17,200 nucleotides of DNA, taken from positions 1 through 17,200 of the forward strand of contig JAUXDP010000029.1 in the NCBI GenBank assembly GCA_030618325.1, read 5' to 3'. The position numbers were made by a program, and so were the translations under genes. How positions within the stretch are numbered: position 1 is the stretch's first letter; the number at the start of each line of letters is the position of its first letter. This stretch comes from Methylococcaceae bacterium (GTDB lineage: Bacteria > Pseudomonadota > Gammaproteobacteria > Methylococcales > Methylomonadaceae). This document shows, one piece after another, positions 15,916 through 17,200 of this stretch. The notes beneath the pieces are model-generated. The model saw only the letters and a program-made list of their open reading frames with translations, did no database searches and had not been told where the DNA came from.

Positions 15916-16907
15916 TTTTTCAAATAATTTTGAATATCTTCCAGTTTTTGCGCGGCCTTTTCGTAATCAATGTTCATAGGGATAATATTATCTAATGACG
16001 GAATATTTTTGGAAGTTTCAACACCCTTGTGCAAAGGCATCTGCGCACAGGATTTTGCTAATTTAGATTCGGTTTCTTTGCTTAAAAGAAAATCCATCAA
16101 TTTTTTTCCGTTCTCAGTATGAGGCGAATTTTTTATCAGGTTGACCGTATTCGGTATTATTAAGCTACCTATTCCCATCTGCTGGTCTAAAAAGATAATA
16201 CCAATCTCCGCCCCTTCTTTTATAGCTTCATAGGCATCATCGGTATCAGTCAGACCGAAGATAACTTCGCCCCGTACTACCCGTTTTTTCACATCTCCGT
16301 TGCTGGTAGCAATAACCACATCATTACTTTTTAAATCTGCAAGGAACTGCTTTGCTTGTTCGTCACCAACAGCAGTAAATAAAGCAGCCATGTGAAAAGT
16401 AGTTGTGCCGAATAAAGGGTTTGCAATGGCTACCTTGCCTCTGTATTGCTCTTTAGTGAGGTCAAAAATGGATAGGGGAATATTTTCTGGTTTCAGCAGG
16501 TTTTTGTTGTAAATTAACACCCTTGCTCTTGCTGAAAATCCTGTCCAGTGATACTCCGGGTCTATAAAAACCTTATCAATATCATTGGCCACTGCAGACT
16601 GATAAGGCAAAGTAATACCTTTATTTTTTAACACTATGGTTCTTACCGGGTCACCACTCCAAAAAACATCACTTTGTGGATTGTCTTTTTCGGCAATCAG
16701 GCGGTTTAAAACACCAGTAGATTTTGTTTCTTCTGTGTCATAAACAGCTTTTACTGTAATTCCTGTCTGGCTTTCAAATTCCTTTAATATAGGCTCTGAA
16801 AAAATCTGGTCAACCGTTGTATAAACCACAACGATATTGGAATTATCAGTACAACCGGTTGTGATTAATGAGATAAGAAATGCAATTTTTAGAATTAAGC
16901 TTTTCAT
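15900..16907 (-). CDS. ABC transporter solute-binding lipoprotein (iron(III)/AfuA-like class)
   Basis: A periplasmic substrate receptor of 335 residues with a lipoprotein signal peptide ending 'ITTGC' (Cys19; Thr rather than Leu at -3). The mature domain begins 'VVVYTTVDQIFSEPILKEFESQTGI', typical of the type 2 binding proteins that include FbpA/FutA and phosphonate receptors. Further family-like stretches are 'SDVFWSGDP' (79-87), 'WTGFSARARVLIYN' (121-134), 'FGTTTFHMAALF' (166-177) and 'GLTDTDDAYEA' (218-228). The adjacent Tyr-Tyr pair that binds ferric iron in FbpA is not evident, so iron as substrate is uncertain. It is the first gene of the operon. No strong Shine-Dalgarno sequence precedes the ATG, and a MITE begins 23 bases upstream. 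Confidence 0.9.
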   Translation of the reverse strand: MKSLILKIAFLISLITTGCTDNSNIVVVYTTVDQIFSEPILKEFESQTGITVKAVYDTEETKSTGVLNRLIAEKDNPQSDVFWSGDPVRTIVLKNKGITLPYQSAVANDIDKVFIDPEYHWTGFSARARVLIYNKNLLKPENIPLSIFDLTKEQYRGKVAIANPLFGTTTFHMAALFTAVGDEQAKQFLADLKSNDVVIATSNGDVKKRVVRGEVIFGLTDTDDAYEAIKEGAEIGIIFLDQQMGIGSLIIPNTVNLIKNSPHTENGKKLMDFLLSKETESKLAKSCAQMPLHKGVETSKNIPSLDNIIPMNIDYEKAAQKLEDIQNYLKKWVEN

Positions 16908-16920
16908 AGTGGTTGAGTTA
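16907..16920. repeat. 14-bp direct repeat, copy 2 (TAGTGGTTGAGTTA)
   Basis: Exact match to 12900-12913 in the same orientation. It occupies the ribosome-binding region of the first gene of the ABC operon and is 10 bases from the right MITE. Confidence 0.75.
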
Positions 16921-16930
16921 TTTCATTTGA

Positions 16931-17071
16931 GGGTACCTCTAATAATTCGGATTTTTGTTCGAGTTCAAGGCGGATGATTTTCGAGAACCGCAGTGTATAT
17001 GAAATACATGAGGATCGCAGAAAATCATCCAACACCGAAATCGGACAAAAAGGCAATTATTAGAGGTGCCC
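16931..17071 (-). mobile_element. MITE-like fold-back element, right copy (141 bp)
   Basis: The ends are GGGTACCTCTAATAAT (16931-16946) and, on the reverse strand, GGGCACCTCTAATAAT. Inner arms GGATGATTTTC (16972-16982) and GAAAATCATCC (17020-17030) are perfectly complementary, so the single strand folds into one long hairpin. It is inverted with respect to the left copy, and has no target duplication that I can see (TTGA left, TATC right). On the minus strand, TTGAAC (16968-16963), an 18-base spacer and TATTAG (16944-16939) could be a promoter aimed at the ABC operon. Confidence 0.85.
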
Positions 17072-17076
17072 TATCG

Positions 17077-17115
17077 CTATTCAGGGCAAGGTTTTTTCAA
17101 TGTACCCATCCGCAT
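17077..17115 (-). other. Tiny reading frame behind a perfect Shine-Dalgarno, cut short beside the MITE
   Basis: The reverse strand has AGGAGG (17129-17124) eight bases before an ATG at 17115-17113, then 12 codons (MRMGTLKKPCPE) and a TAG ending six bases before the MITE. It may be a short leader peptide, part of an intergenic repeat, or the head of a gene disrupted by the insertion. No other gene is seen in 17072-17200. Confidence 0.3.
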
Positions 17116-17200
17116 AGAAATGTCCTCCTAAATTTTCATAATTGAATTGAGTAGGGTGTCTCTAGAAGAATACTGAACCTAAGAACGTAGAATGATATTA

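Noticed and set aside
16927..17075. Target-site duplication around the right MITE
   Set aside because: The flanking bases are TTGA and TATC, which do not match, and they do not match the outer flank of the left MITE convincingly either.

Overview
The window looks like a chromosomal stretch from an AT-leaning gammaproteobacterium. The evidence is an adenylylatable type I glutamine synthetase next to GlnK and Amt, a TorF-type (Gcw_chp) putative porin, a short H-NS-like protein, a PEP-CTERM exosortase substrate and a sucA-sucB-lpd cluster. A methanotroph-like or related exopolysaccharide-producing gammaproteobacterium would fit, but that is inference from gene content, not a species call.

Layout. 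Positions 1-890 (minus) hold the N-terminal part of an ammonium transporter and, just upstream of it, glnK. They read from a well-formed sigma-54 promoter with NtrC-like dyads about 120-165 bases upstream. Positions 1347-4291 (plus) hold a tandemly duplicated TorF-family putative porin with its own terminator, then glnA with a terminator shared with the convergent gene. Together these form a nitrogen assimilation block: ammonium uptake, PII sensing, possible outer-membrane permeation and glutamine synthesis. Positions 4373-6716 (minus) hold a PEP-CTERM secreted protein, a structured 355-base non-coding stretch, an H-NS-like DNA-binding protein and a DUF2914 single-pass membrane protein.

Positions 6935-12617 (plus) encode the 2-oxoglutarate dehydrogenase complex: sucA (E1), sucB (E2) and an E3-family flavoprotein. 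The E3 copy lacks the first cysteine of the redox-active CxxxxC pair (Tyr52 in its place), although every other E3 hallmark is present. No sucCD follows.

Positions 12730-17071 form a discrete cassette. Two roughly 140-base MITE-like fold-back elements in inverted orientation enclose a compact, overlapping four-gene operon on the minus strand: a lipoprotein solute-binding protein, a fused 12-helix permease, a short ABC ATPase, and a second lipoprotein with a concanavalin A/DUF1080-like domain. A 14-base exact direct repeat marks the start of the first gene and the end of the last. The right-hand MITE lies only 23 bases from the first start codon, so it supplies most of the leader and perhaps the promoter. 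This transposon-like import operon and the cysteine-deficient E3 are the most unusual things in the window.
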